A stretch of 8,352 bases of DNA. It comes from Cytophagaceae bacterium. Lineage in GTDB: Bacteria; Bacteroidota; Bacteroidia; Cytophagales; Flexibacteraceae. The notes under the pieces are model-generated. The model saw only the letters and a program-made list of their open reading frames with translations, was not told the origin of the DNA and did no database searches. Position numbers and translations under genes: made by a program. The DNA lies in the NCBI GenBank assembly GCA_947464365.1, contig CANHWS010000152.1, positions 1-8,352 on the forward strand, written 5' to 3'. Of this stretch, positions 1-7,386 are shown in pieces (the first letter of the stretch is position 1; each line of letters opens with the position of its first letter).

Positions 1-47
1 GTTCAGAGAACGAGACCCAACAGCCCAACAACCTTAAGCCTGAATGA
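1..47 (+). CDS. C-terminal end of an upstream gene (partial, unidentified)
   Basis: The frame starting at base 3 is open from the window edge and ends in TGA at 45-47, which overlaps the ATG of the next gene as ATGA. Only 14 residues are visible (SENETQQPNNLKPE), a hydrophilic tail typical of a protein C-terminus but not diagnostic of any family. The 4-base overlap is the usual layout of translationally coupled genes, and that is the main support. The other two frames also reach stops nearby (35-37 and 49-51), so the call is an inference. If right, this gene and the GH28 gene are in one operon. Confidence 0.35.
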   Translation, partial: SENETQQPNNLKPE

Positions 48-1603
48 TTAGCCCGTCACGATTTTCGATATGTTGTAGCCACGCCACTTTGCTAAAGATA
101 TGTGTAATTGGTTTGGTCTGTTTGCCTTTTTTGTCCTTTGGTCGTGATGTCAAGATAAAGGTGCCTAATGCCTATCAGGATGGCAAAATACTTGCTACTG
201 TTTTCCTTCAGAAGGCGATAGATAGTGTCAGCAAGTCAGGTGGAGGATATTTGATGATTAATAGGGGTACCTACCTGACCGGTGGACTAGTCCTTAAGAA
301 GGGGGTTAAGCTCTATTTAGGTTCTAAGGCCATTTTACTTGGCTCCACCAACCCTGCCGACTATGCTGATCATATCCCTGCCTACCAAAACAACATGAAT
401 CGGCAGAGCTACAAGGCTATGATCTATGCCGAAAAAGCCAAAGGTATCGGCATCGTAGGCAGTGGGCTGCTGGATGGCCAAGGAGATCATGAAAACTTTA
501 AGTTTAAGGGTAACCAATATACCGACCGGCCTTTCATCGTTCGGTTTGTTGACTGCAAGGACGTTGAGGTGCTTGGTATAAAGTTTACTCGAGCAGCCAA
601 CTGGACCCAACAATACCAACACTGTGATGCAGTTGTGATCAAGGGCATTGAGGTGGACTGTTTCAGTAACCGCAACAATGACGGTCTGGATATTGACGCA
701 TCTTCCAATGTACTGGTCGAGGACTGCATCATTCATTCAGACGACGATGCCATTTGCCTCAAGAGCAGCAGCAAAGACGCCTGCAAGGATATTGCAATCC
801 GCCGCTGCAAGGTCTCCAGCAACTGTAATGCTATCAAGTTAGGTACTGCATCCATTGGTGGTTTCCGTCGTATTTCTATCTCAGACATCACAATACTCCC
901 CCCCAAACGCGCCAGTCATGTCTGGGTAAGGCAATGGGGATTGGCGGGTATCGCGCTTGAGATTGTAGATGGTGGCACTTTGGATGACGTTCGTCTCGAG
1001 GACATTACCATGCAGCAGGTCATGACACCCATCTTTATCAGATTGGGCGACCGAGGCAAGGGCATTGATAGTGTCAAGTTGGCACAAGTGGGACAGCTCC
1101 GGAATGTTACGTTGCGCAACATCAAGGCAACCAACCTCTTACGCACTGTCAGCAGCTGTATCGTAGGTATTCCTGGCCACCGTGTGCGCGATGTTTTGAT
1201 GGAAAACATCACGATCGAGATGCCTGGTGGTGCCACTATTGGTGACCTTAAGGACACTGTTCCCGAAGTCATAGCAGGCTATCCTGAAAACAAAATGTTC
1301 GGTCCTATGCTACCTGGTAGTTTCCTATACCTGCGTCATGCAGAGGGGGTTTTCATTAAGGACTTTAAGTGTATGCTCAAGGCTGAAGATGCAAGGCCAG
1401 CCATTTATTTTGATGATGTCGTGAGTGCCTTCTTGATCAACTTCAAGTCGCCAGCACCGCTTAATGGCTACTGGATGAAGGCCCGCAACTCGAACGGTAT
1501 TTATCTGGAGGACTGCAAAGCCATCGGCAAACCTGCGGATGTTATCTCTAAGGTCAACACCACCAATGTATTCCTGGAGGGGGTGAAGGTTAAGGCTAAG
1601 TAG
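44..1603 (+). CDS. Secreted glycoside hydrolase family 28 (polygalacturonase-like) protein
   Basis: Predicted right-handed parallel beta-helix enzyme acting on galacturonic-acid-containing pectin (homogalacturonan or rhamnogalacturonan) outside the cytoplasm. Residues 14-33 form a hydrophobic signal-peptide segment (LLKICVIGLVCLPFLSFG) without a proper lipobox, so periplasmic or surface export is likely. Visible GH28 landmarks are a GSGLLDGQGD turn (139-148), N211-x-D213-G-x-D216 and D234-D235 in SDDDAICLKS, which carry the catalytic acids in this family. The usual HG site is replaced by N262-A263 in SSNCNAIKLGT, and no RIK motif is seen. A later YPENKMFG block (413-420) recurs in Bacteroidetes GH28 proteins. 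The length of 519 aa is normal for that group. The start at 44 is chosen because it keeps the signal peptide and overlaps an upstream stop (ATGA); no Shine-Dalgarno is present. The family call is confident; the exact substrate, and whether it is endo- or exo-acting, is not readable here. Confidence 0.9.
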   Translation: MISPSRFSICCSHATLLKICVIGLVCLPFLSFGRDVKIKVPNAYQDGKILATVFLQKAIDSVSKSGGGYLMINRGTYLTGGLVLKKGVKLYLGSKAILLGSTNPADYADHIPAYQNNMNRQSYKAMIYAEKAKGIGIVGSGLLDGQGDHENFKFKGNQYTDRPFIVRFVDCKDVEVLGIKFTRAANWTQQYQHCDAVVIKGIEVDCFSNRNNDGLDIDASSNVLVEDCIIHSDDDAICLKSSSKDACKDIAIRRCKVSSNCNAIKLGTASIGGFRRISISDITILPPKRASHVWVRQWGLAGIALEIVDGGTLDDVRLEDITMQQVMTPIFIRLGDRGKGIDSVKLAQVGQLRNVTLRNIKATNLLRTVSSCIVGIPGHRVRDVLMENITIEMPGGATIGDLKDTVPEVIAGYPENKMFGPMLPGSFLYLRHAEGVFIKDFKCMLKAEDARPAIYFDDVVSAFLINFKSPAPLNGYWMKARNSNGIYLEDCKAIGKPADVISKVNTTNVFLEGVKVKAK

Positions 1604-1625
1604 GTAGCCAGACAATCAATTTTCT

Positions 1626-1686
1626 AGTCCATTGACATGGGACTGCACCCAAAGGCAGTCAGGAGGTACTTAATCTAAAAACTGCC
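1626..1686 (+). other. Chain of mutually exclusive short hairpins in the GH28 3' region
   Basis: Four short segments can pair in alternative ways: AGTCC (1626-1630) with GGACT (1640-1644); GACTGC (1641-1646) with GCAGTC (1655-1660); and GGCAGT (1654-1659) with ACTGCC (1681-1686). Neighbouring pairings exclude each other, as in an attenuator, but the stems are only 5-6 bp and no coding sequence follows on this strand. It may be 3' UTR structure or chance. Confidence 0.25.
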
Positions 1687-1699
1687 CGAAGCACCAATC

Positions 1700-1728
1700 A
1701 AAAATGCCCGTATGATAGCATACGGGCA
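1700..1728 (-). terminator. Intrinsic terminator of the efflux operon, in the convergent gap
   Basis: A perfect 10-bp inverted repeat, TGCCCGTATG (1705-1714) and CATACGGGCA (1719-1728), is separated by a 4-base loop. On the minus strand the stem is followed directly by five T's (AAAAA at 1700-1704 on the plus strand), the classic rho-independent form, about 30 bp past the RND permease stop. For the plus-strand GH28 gene the same stem is followed by CTTCT, a weak T-tract, so termination in that direction is likely less efficient. Confidence 0.85.
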
Positions 1729-1757
1729 CTTCTATGGTCTCGCAAGTCAATCGACGG

Positions 1758-4700
1758 TTAGACTTGGTCAATAACAAGTGGTAGATCATCTGTAACGGTG
1801 CCAATTGGTTGGCCTACTGGTTTGGCCTTTTTGCCAGCTAGTTTATTTTTCCACCCTTCAAACACCATGTAAACTGCAGGGACCAAGACTAAGGTCAGGA
1901 TTAGAGAGCTAGATAGGCCCCCAATAATGACCCATGCCATTCCGTTCTTGATTTCCGCAGCATTGCCAGTTGCCATCGCAATCGGGAGCATGCCGAGAAC
2001 CATTGCTAGGGTAGTCATCAGGATGGGGCGTAGGCGCTCCTTGCCTGCCTCAATCAACGCATCTCGCACCGAAAGCCCACCTTCCTTCAACTGATTGGTA
2101 AAGTCAACAATCAATATAGCGTTTTTGGATACTAGTCCTAAGAGCATGATCAAGCCCACGATCGAGAACAAAGATAGATCTTCGCGTGCCAAGGCAAGGG
2201 CCAGCAAGGCACCCACCAATGCTACCGGGATCGAGAAAAGGACTACAAATGGATAGAGGTAGGAGTTGTAGAGAGCTACCATTACGAGATAAATCAGGAT
2301 AATGGCAACCAACAATGCCAACCCTAAGCTGCCAAAAGCATCAGCCTGCCGCTCGAGGTTACCCTTATAGCTGACAATGGTGCCTGTGGGTAGGTTTAAC
2401 TTGGCTATGCGTCCCTTGATCTCTTCACCCACAGTACCAATTGGGCGGCCAACAACGTTAGAGTTTACGGTGCGAGAGGCAATCCGATTATACCGCTCTA
2501 GTTTGCCTGCACCTGTTGATGAGGCTATAATTGTGACCTCCTTCAGTTCGATAAGTTTGCCACTTGCTGCCCTGATCGGGATTTTTGCAACATCATTGAT
2601 GTTGCGGCGGTCAAACTGATCAAGCTCTAGACGGATGGCATAGTCTTGGGGGCCTTCGCGGAATTTTTCGTTGTCTTGCCCCGCAAATGCGGTCTGGAGT
2701 GCTAATCCGATATCCTGCACGCTGATACCAAACTGTGCCATCTTGTCTCTGTCGAGACTAATGGTCAGCTCTGGTTTGTTTTCGTCATTACTTAGTGATA
2801 CGTCTGAGGTGCCTGGTACCAACTTTACTTCTTTCTGGATTGCACGACATGCAACTGCAACTGCCTCAATATCGGGGCCTTGGACCAAGATCTGGATTGG
2901 GTTTTCAGTTGCATTACCCGTGATACCAACTTGAGCTATGGATACCTTCAGGCCTGGGATCTTGGTCAGGGCTGGTTTGATTCTAACACCAAAATCCTCT
3001 GTACTAAAGGTCCGGTTGGTCTTTGGGCCAATCCCTACCGTCATTTCTGCTAAATAGTTATTGTTGCTTGACGCAAAGCCCGAACTGGTGTAGCCAACGC
3101 TTGTGTTCAAGGATTTGACTTCCGGGAACTGCATCAGGATCTTTTCAGCCTCCATGGTCAGTGCATTCATTTCTTCCAACGAAAAATTCTGTGCCCCTTC
3201 TAGCTTAACGACCAGCTCCCCACGGTCGCTTTCTTTGATGAAAGTAGTGCCAATGAAACCTTTACTAACCAGCTGCAAGGAGGCTACAAAAATCACGATC
3301 ACGCCGATGAACACCCAACGTTTATGGCTGAGACACCATACCAAAACGCCTTCATACCAATGTTGGAGGCCTACAAACCAGCTTTCGAAATAGCGGCCCA
3401 TACGGGCCATTAGGCCCTTTCCATTCAGGTCCTCTACCTTACCAAAGCGGCTGGCTAGTAGTGGGGTGATCGTGAACGACACCACCAAACTCATCAACGT
3501 GCTGAACACGACAACTAAGGCAAACTCCTTTAGGATATTACCTATCAAGCCTGAAACCATTGCCAGCGGAAGAAATACAACAACATCTACTAAGGTGATT
3601 GAGACAGCTGTGAAGCCGATTTCGTTCCGGCCATCAATGGCTGCTTGCCTACCGGATTTACCCATCTCGAGGTGACGTTGGATGTTCTCCAGCACAACGA
3701 TCGAGTCATCCACCAAGATGCCGACAACAAGCGATAGGCCCATTAAGGTCATTAGGTTGAGGCTGAAGTCCATCACGTACATAGCTGCAAAAACCGAAAT
3801 GATGGAGGTCGGGATCGAAACCATCACGATTAGGGCATTCCGCAGGCTATGCAGGAATACCAGCATTACCAAGGCTACCAGGATGATCGCAAACACCAAA
3901 TCTTCCATCACAGCATGGGCCGAAGCAAGCGTAAAGACCGAGCTATCGTTGACGATTTGCATCTTGAGGCCTTCGGAGGCATGTTGTTTTTCGAGCAGAG
4001 CTACTTCTTTCCGGACTGCTTCGCTTACTGCGACTGCATTAGCGTCCGATTGTTTACGGACATTGATGCCAAGTGAGTTGTTGCGCATATACCGGCTAAT
4101 GGAAGATGACTCTGCTAGGCCATCTTCAACATCGGCTAGGTCACTGAGTTTGATCGGGCTTTTGTTCCCAGAGCCACTGATGTAGAGATTGCGTAGGGTT
4201 TCCAGATGCTCGATCTTACCACCTAGCCTCAGGGTGTATTGTTCGCCATTGTTCTCGATTTTGCCCGTCGGGAATTCTGCATTTGCACGTTGGATTGTGG
4301 CCAAAACCTCATTGAGCCCAATCTGGTAGGCTTTTAGCCTATATACGTTTATATTAACATGGATCTCGCGCTCTGACCCACCAATCAGGTTAACCTGCCC
4401 TACACCACTAATCTTGCTTAGTCTAGCAGTGATTTCGTTTTCGGCCAGGTCATGCAGTTTGGTATCAGTGATATTGGCCGTTACGGCCAGCTTTACCACC
4501 GGGAAGTCATCAGTATTGATTTTAGATAAGGCAGGGGATCCGGCCTCATTAGGTAGCTTGGTTAAAACCTCATTGATCTTGCGTTGAGCATCCTGCAAGG
4601 CAGCATCTACATTGGCGTTCGCATTAAGCTCTATGATAATCAGGCTTAGTCCTTCTTGGCTTGTAGAGCGTAGGTTATTGATGTTTTCAACACCAGAGAC

Positions 4701-4910
4701 AGCATCCTCCAGCACTTTGGTGACAGAGTTTTGGACCTCGTAGGCTCCTGCCCCAGGATAAATGGTCGCGACGGTGACGGTTGGCGCATCAAACTTGGGC
4801 AATAGGTTATACTTGAGTTTGGTGTAGGCAAAAGCACCCGCCAAGGCCAATATCGTAAACACAACCACCACTAAGGTGGGGCGTTTGATCGCTAGTTCTG
4901 AAATAGACAT
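1758..4910 (-). CDS. RND efflux permease, HAE1/AcrB type (inner membrane proton antiporter)
   Basis: Inner-membrane pump subunit of a tripartite efflux system, exchanging protons for substrate. The 1050-aa length matches full AcrB-like proteins. TM1 is at about 11-30. A first large periplasmic porter/docking loop runs to about 333, a TM2-6 block lies at about 335-490, and TM7 at about 530-550 is followed by a second periplasmic loop to about 860 and a TM8-12 block to about 1016. The proton-relay residues are present: D401-D402 in GILVDDSIVVLEN (TM4) and K929 in GLVSKNAILIVDF (TM10), equivalent to AcrB D407, D408 and K940; R961 lies in the RLRPILMTTLA segment. No frameshift or missing domain is seen. 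The methionine start (MSISELAIKRPTLVVVV) is the usual N-terminus of the family. It is the last gene of the operon, 15 bp after the adaptor gene. The relay and the absence of a heavy-metal motif that I can recognise favour HAE1 drug or hydrophobic substrates over metal export, but the substrate cannot be read from sequence. Confidence 0.96.
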   Translation of the reverse strand: MSISELAIKRPTLVVVVFTILALAGAFAYTKLKYNLLPKFDAPTVTVATIYPGAGAYEVQNSVTKVLEDAVSGVENINNLRSTSQEGLSLIIIELNANANVDAALQDAQRKINEVLTKLPNEAGSPALSKINTDDFPVVKLAVTANITDTKLHDLAENEITARLSKISGVGQVNLIGGSEREIHVNINVYRLKAYQIGLNEVLATIQRANAEFPTGKIENNGEQYTLRLGGKIEHLETLRNLYISGSGNKSPIKLSDLADVEDGLAESSSISRYMRNNSLGINVRKQSDANAVAVSEAVRKEVALLEKQHASEGLKMQIVNDSSVFTLASAHAVMEDLVFAIILVALVMLVFLHSLRNALIVMVSIPTSIISVFAAMYVMDFSLNLMTLMGLSLVVGILVDDSIVVLENIQRHLEMGKSGRQAAIDGRNEIGFTAVSITLVDVVVFLPLAMVSGLIGNILKEFALVVVFSTLMSLVVSFTITPLLASRFGKVEDLNGKGLMARMGRYFESWFVGLQHWYEGVLVWCLSHKRWVFIGVIVIFVASLQLVSKGFIGTTFIKESDRGELVVKLEGAQNFSLEEMNALTMEAEKILMQFPEVKSLNTSVGYTSSGFASSNNNYLAEMTVGIGPKTNRTFSTEDFGVRIKPALTKIPGLKVSIAQVGITGNATENPIQILVQGPDIEAVAVACRAIQKEVKLVPGTSDVSLSNDENKPELTISLDRDKMAQFGISVQDIGLALQTAFAGQDNEKFREGPQDYAIRLELDQFDRRNINDVAKIPIRAASGKLIELKEVTIIASSTGAGKLERYNRIASRTVNSNVVGRPIGTVGEEIKGRIAKLNLPTGTIVSYKGNLERQADAFGSLGLALLVAIILIYLVMVALYNSYLYPFVVLFSIPVALVGALLALALAREDLSLFSIVGLIMLLGLVSKNAILIVDFTNQLKEGGLSVRDALIEAGKERLRPILMTTLAMVLGMLPIAMATGNAAEIKNGMAWVIIGGLSSSLILTLVLVPAVYMVFEGWKNKLAGKKAKPVGQPIGTVTDDLPLVIDQV

Positions 4911-4917
4911 AGTGGTT
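4911..4917 (-). promoter_or_regulatory. Non-Shine-Dalgarno start context of the RND permease gene
   Basis: On the minus strand the bases before the ATG read AACCACT, with A at -3 and -6 and no purine-rich Shine-Dalgarno. The same 7-base block precedes the TolC-like gene, and a one-base variant precedes the adaptor gene. It supports the start at 4910. Confidence 0.4.
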
Positions 4918-4925
4918 AGGTAGGG

Positions 4926-5978
4926 TTATTTGATGAAGGTAACGGCGCTGTTTTCGGATAGGTTTTGTTGACCTTTGGTCACGACTACTTCGCCTACTTT
5001 TAATCCACTTTTCAGGATGAGTTGATCACCAACTGCACGCTCTATCATGATGCTGCGGCGGTTGGCTTTGGCGTTGGTCACCACAAAAACGCTCGCATCT
5101 TTGACAGAACCCAAGAGGCTGCTACGTGGGATAGTAAGAGACCTCTGGTTTAGCGGGATCGAAAAGTTAGCTTGTACAAAGGTTCCAGCTTTGAGCATTC
5201 CTGAGCTGGTGTGGTCTAAGCTGAGCTCAACAATGTACTGATGGGTGGCGTCTGTCGTAGGGCTGATGAAGCTAATATTGCCTCGGAACGTTTTGTTGGG
5301 CAGTGCCTCAGCAGTGATCTCAACTGACTGGCCTAGCCTCAGAAGATATACATCTGATTCAGATATCAGGACCTTGGCTTTTAGTTTTGATACATCAATC
5401 AAGGAGCCTAGCTGACTACCAATATTGACGAAAGTGCCTTCCTCTGCTGTTTTTTCGTAGATTACGCCGGTGAAAGGAGCACGTACCAGCGCATCATCAA
5501 GTTCTTTGGCTGCACGTTCGAGGGCGTTTTTAGCATTGAGGTAGTTGTTTTTGGCAGCGATGTAGGCCTGCTCCGTCACTGCACCACCTTTGTATAATGT
5601 TTGTTGACGTTCCCAGTCAGCGGTTTCCTTGTCAAGGGATTGCTGGGCACGTTCAACAGCTAGTTTTCGTAGTCGGTCATCAATGCGTGCGATAATCTCA
5701 CCTTTTTGCTTGTGGCTACCAAGCTCAATAAATAGTTGGTCCAGCTTGCCGCCTGTTGGGGTCAACAACTTCGCGATATGGCTAGGTTCTAAGGTGCCTA
5801 TTGTGCTAAACCGATATACAATAGCTGACTCTGCAACGCTGGTGGCAGCCACAGGGACTGGCAGCACAACGTTTTTAGGCTTTGACTTTTCGTCGATTAC
5901 CTTTTTGTTGGCATATAGTTTCCAGCCAATTGCTGTAACCAAGACGATCAGTACGAGGATGCCGATTGCTTTTTTCAT
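4926..5978 (-). CDS. Periplasmic adaptor (membrane fusion protein) of an RND efflux pump
   Basis: Links the RND permease to the outer-membrane channel in the periplasm. Residues 4-22 form an uncleaved hydrophobic N-terminal anchor after MKK, and no lipobox cysteine is present. The first half of the lipoyl domain is around 69-100 (GGKLDQLFIELGSHKQKGE), a short alpha-helical hairpin is around 101-162, and the second lipoyl half is around 163-197 (VRAPFTGVIYEKTAEEG). Beta-barrel and membrane-proximal domains follow to residue 350. The hairpin tip carries R124, L128 and T135 with the spacing of the RLS motif used by AcrA-type adaptors to bind TolC, with Thr in place of Ser. The 350-aa length is normal for compact Bacteroidetes adaptors. 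The gene starts 6 bp after the TolC-like stop and ends 15 bp before the permease, so co-expression is almost certain. Confidence 0.94.
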   Translation of the reverse strand: MKKAIGILVLIVLVTAIGWKLYANKKVIDEKSKPKNVVLPVPVAATSVAESAIVYRFSTIGTLEPSHIAKLLTPTGGKLDQLFIELGSHKQKGEIIARIDDRLRKLAVERAQQSLDKETADWERQQTLYKGGAVTEQAYIAAKNNYLNAKNALERAAKELDDALVRAPFTGVIYEKTAEEGTFVNIGSQLGSLIDVSKLKAKVLISESDVYLLRLGQSVEITAEALPNKTFRGNISFISPTTDATHQYIVELSLDHTSSGMLKAGTFVQANFSIPLNQRSLTIPRSSLLGSVKDASVFVVTNAKANRRSIMIERAVGDQLILKSGLKVGEVVVTKGQQNLSENSAVTFIK

Positions 5979-5985
5979 GGTGGTT
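5979..5985 (-). promoter_or_regulatory. Non-Shine-Dalgarno start context of the adaptor gene
   Basis: The minus strand reads TAAACCACCATG, so the TAA stop of the TolC-like gene runs straight into the AACCACC block before the adaptor ATG. There is no room for a Shine-Dalgarno outside the preceding gene, which suggests reinitiation or coupling. A is at -3 and -6. Confidence 0.4.
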
Positions 5986-7352
5986 TATTGTTGTTGTGGG
6001 GTGTCTAGTTGGAGATAGGTAAAGAGCGTGCCACGAGCTTTTTCGAGGTCTAGTCGGCTTACATATAGCTGGAGCAAGGAGTTGAAGTAGTTGTTCTTGG
6101 CCGTGTTAAAGCTAGACTCAGCACTCAAAACATCCTGAGCTGTTGCAGACCCGTTGTTGAACTCAAACCTTGTAGTGGTTAGGATGTCTTGGGCAAGGCT
6201 TAGGTTATTCCGCTCGTTATTGATAGACTTGATTTTGCTGTCGTAGCTGAGCTGCGCATTGGCTACGTCCTTACTAATGCCAACCTTTAGGTTGTTGAGG
6301 TTGGTGTTCGCTTTTGTCGCTGTAAGCAGGTTCTGTTGGTTCCGAAAGTGTCTTTGGCCCCCATCGAAGATCGGGATATTCAGCCTTAGGCCGATGACAC
6401 TATTGGGGTACCATTGTTTTTTTGTATCCGTAAAGTCAAACTGATTTGACAGTGCCTGAGTGCCATAAGAACCTGTGGCGGAGAGAATCGGGTAGTATCC
6501 TGCTTGGTTTTTAGCTCTATTCAGCTCCGCAATACTGACCTGGATTTCCTGTAGTTGGTAGTCAGTTCTGTTATTGACAATCCACTGTTGCAGCCCTGAC
6601 CCTGTTGGCACGTCAAGCAAACTGGTGTCAGTGAGGGTAATGGTGGCCTCTGCTGGTAACCCAAGGTGGTACTTGAGGTTGTTTTGGGCCTGGGCTAGGG
6701 CGGTCTTAGCTTGTTCTATCTGATAGATAGCACTGTTGCGGTTGACCCTAATACGGTCAAGGTCAATTTTACGGGTGGCGCCGTTCCTGAACTTGAGCTC
6801 AGTTTGTCCTAAGAGACGGTCGTTTTCAGCCAAATTACGGCTCAGGGTACCTAGCTGCTTTTCTACTAGTACAACTTGGTAGTATTGAGCAGCGACCATA
6901 TAGGTAACATCCTCCTTAGCCTTACGGATATTCTTTTCGGCATATAGGTCGCTTACTTTAATGGCTTTTAGCCCGGTCCAGAAGGTTTGGTCAAATAGTT
7001 TGAACTCACCCTGTATCCTGGCCGTGACATTATACTGGGTTCCAAACTTAACAGCTGTAAACTCGCCAGGCTTCCCACCAAAAATTTGCGATGGCAACAA
7101 AGTAGTCTGGATCTGGAGATTGTCATCTAGGCTTGCCACACCACTGATCTGCGGCAAAGCCGATGCTATTAGCTCATCCTTCTGGTAGCCAACTTGCTGT
7201 TTATCAAGCTCCGAGAGTTTGACTTGATAGTGGTTTGTTAAAGCAAAGTTGACCGCTTGTTTGAGGCTGAAAGATTGGGCCTGGGCCCTATGGTTTGGCA
7301 GGATGAGGCCAATGATCAGTAGGGAGCAAAGGCCAGTAAAAGTAATTTTCAT
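5985..7352 (-). CDS. TolC-like outer membrane efflux protein
   Basis: Outer-membrane channel subunit of the tripartite pump, expected to form a trimeric beta-barrel with a long periplasmic alpha-helical tunnel. Residues 1-25 are a Sec signal peptide (MKITFTGLCSLLIIGLILP, cleavage probably after AQA near 25). Two repeats of the outer membrane efflux protein (OEP) fold follow, about 29-232 and 255-445. Each has long helices rich in Asn, Gln, Ala and Leu, and a membrane hairpin segment: LPQISG to FKLFD (66-121), and YYPILSATGSYG to LNIPIFDGG (287-332). The 455-aa length is typical. It is the first structural gene after the regulator (34-bp gap) and is followed after 6 bp by the adaptor. No promoter-like motif is evident in the 34-bp gap, so transcription probably comes from the regulator's promoter. 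Confidence 0.94.
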   Translation of the reverse strand: MKITFTGLCSLLIIGLILPNHRAQAQSFSLKQAVNFALTNHYQVKLSELDKQQVGYQKDELIASALPQISGVASLDDNLQIQTTLLPSQIFGGKPGEFTAVKFGTQYNVTARIQGEFKLFDQTFWTGLKAIKVSDLYAEKNIRKAKEDVTYMVAAQYYQVVLVEKQLGTLSRNLAENDRLLGQTELKFRNGATRKIDLDRIRVNRNSAIYQIEQAKTALAQAQNNLKYHLGLPAEATITLTDTSLLDVPTGSGLQQWIVNNRTDYQLQEIQVSIAELNRAKNQAGYYPILSATGSYGTQALSNQFDFTDTKKQWYPNSVIGLRLNIPIFDGGQRHFRNQQNLLTATKANTNLNNLKVGISKDVANAQLSYDSKIKSINNERNNLSLAQDILTTTRFEFNNGSATAQDVLSAESSFNTAKNNYFNSLLQLYVSRLDLEKARGTLFTYLQLDTPQQQ

Positions 7353-7359
7353 AGTGGTT
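7353..7359 (-). promoter_or_regulatory. Non-Shine-Dalgarno start context of the TolC-like gene
   Basis: The minus strand reads AACCACT directly before the ATG, identical to the block before the RND permease. A is at -3 and -6 and no Shine-Dalgarno is visible. It supports the start at 7352. Confidence 0.4.
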
Positions 7360-7386
7360 GGTTTGTGCTGCAGTAAGCTTGAGGAG

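Noticed and set aside
335..736. 133-codon minus-strand frame opposite the GH28 gene
   Set aside because: The opposite strand clearly encodes GH28 motifs in this interval; the antisense translation has no family features.
898..904. Run of seven C's inside the GH28 gene as a possible phase-variation tract
   Set aside because: Seven bases is short for slippage switching, the frame is intact, and the tract encodes an ordinary Leu-Pro-Pro.
3682..4185. 167-codon plus-strand open frame inside the RND permease gene
   Set aside because: It is antisense to a well-conserved permease region that includes the TM4 Asp pair, and its translation is rich in Ser, Thr and Arg with no recognisable domain. It is a shadow of the real gene.
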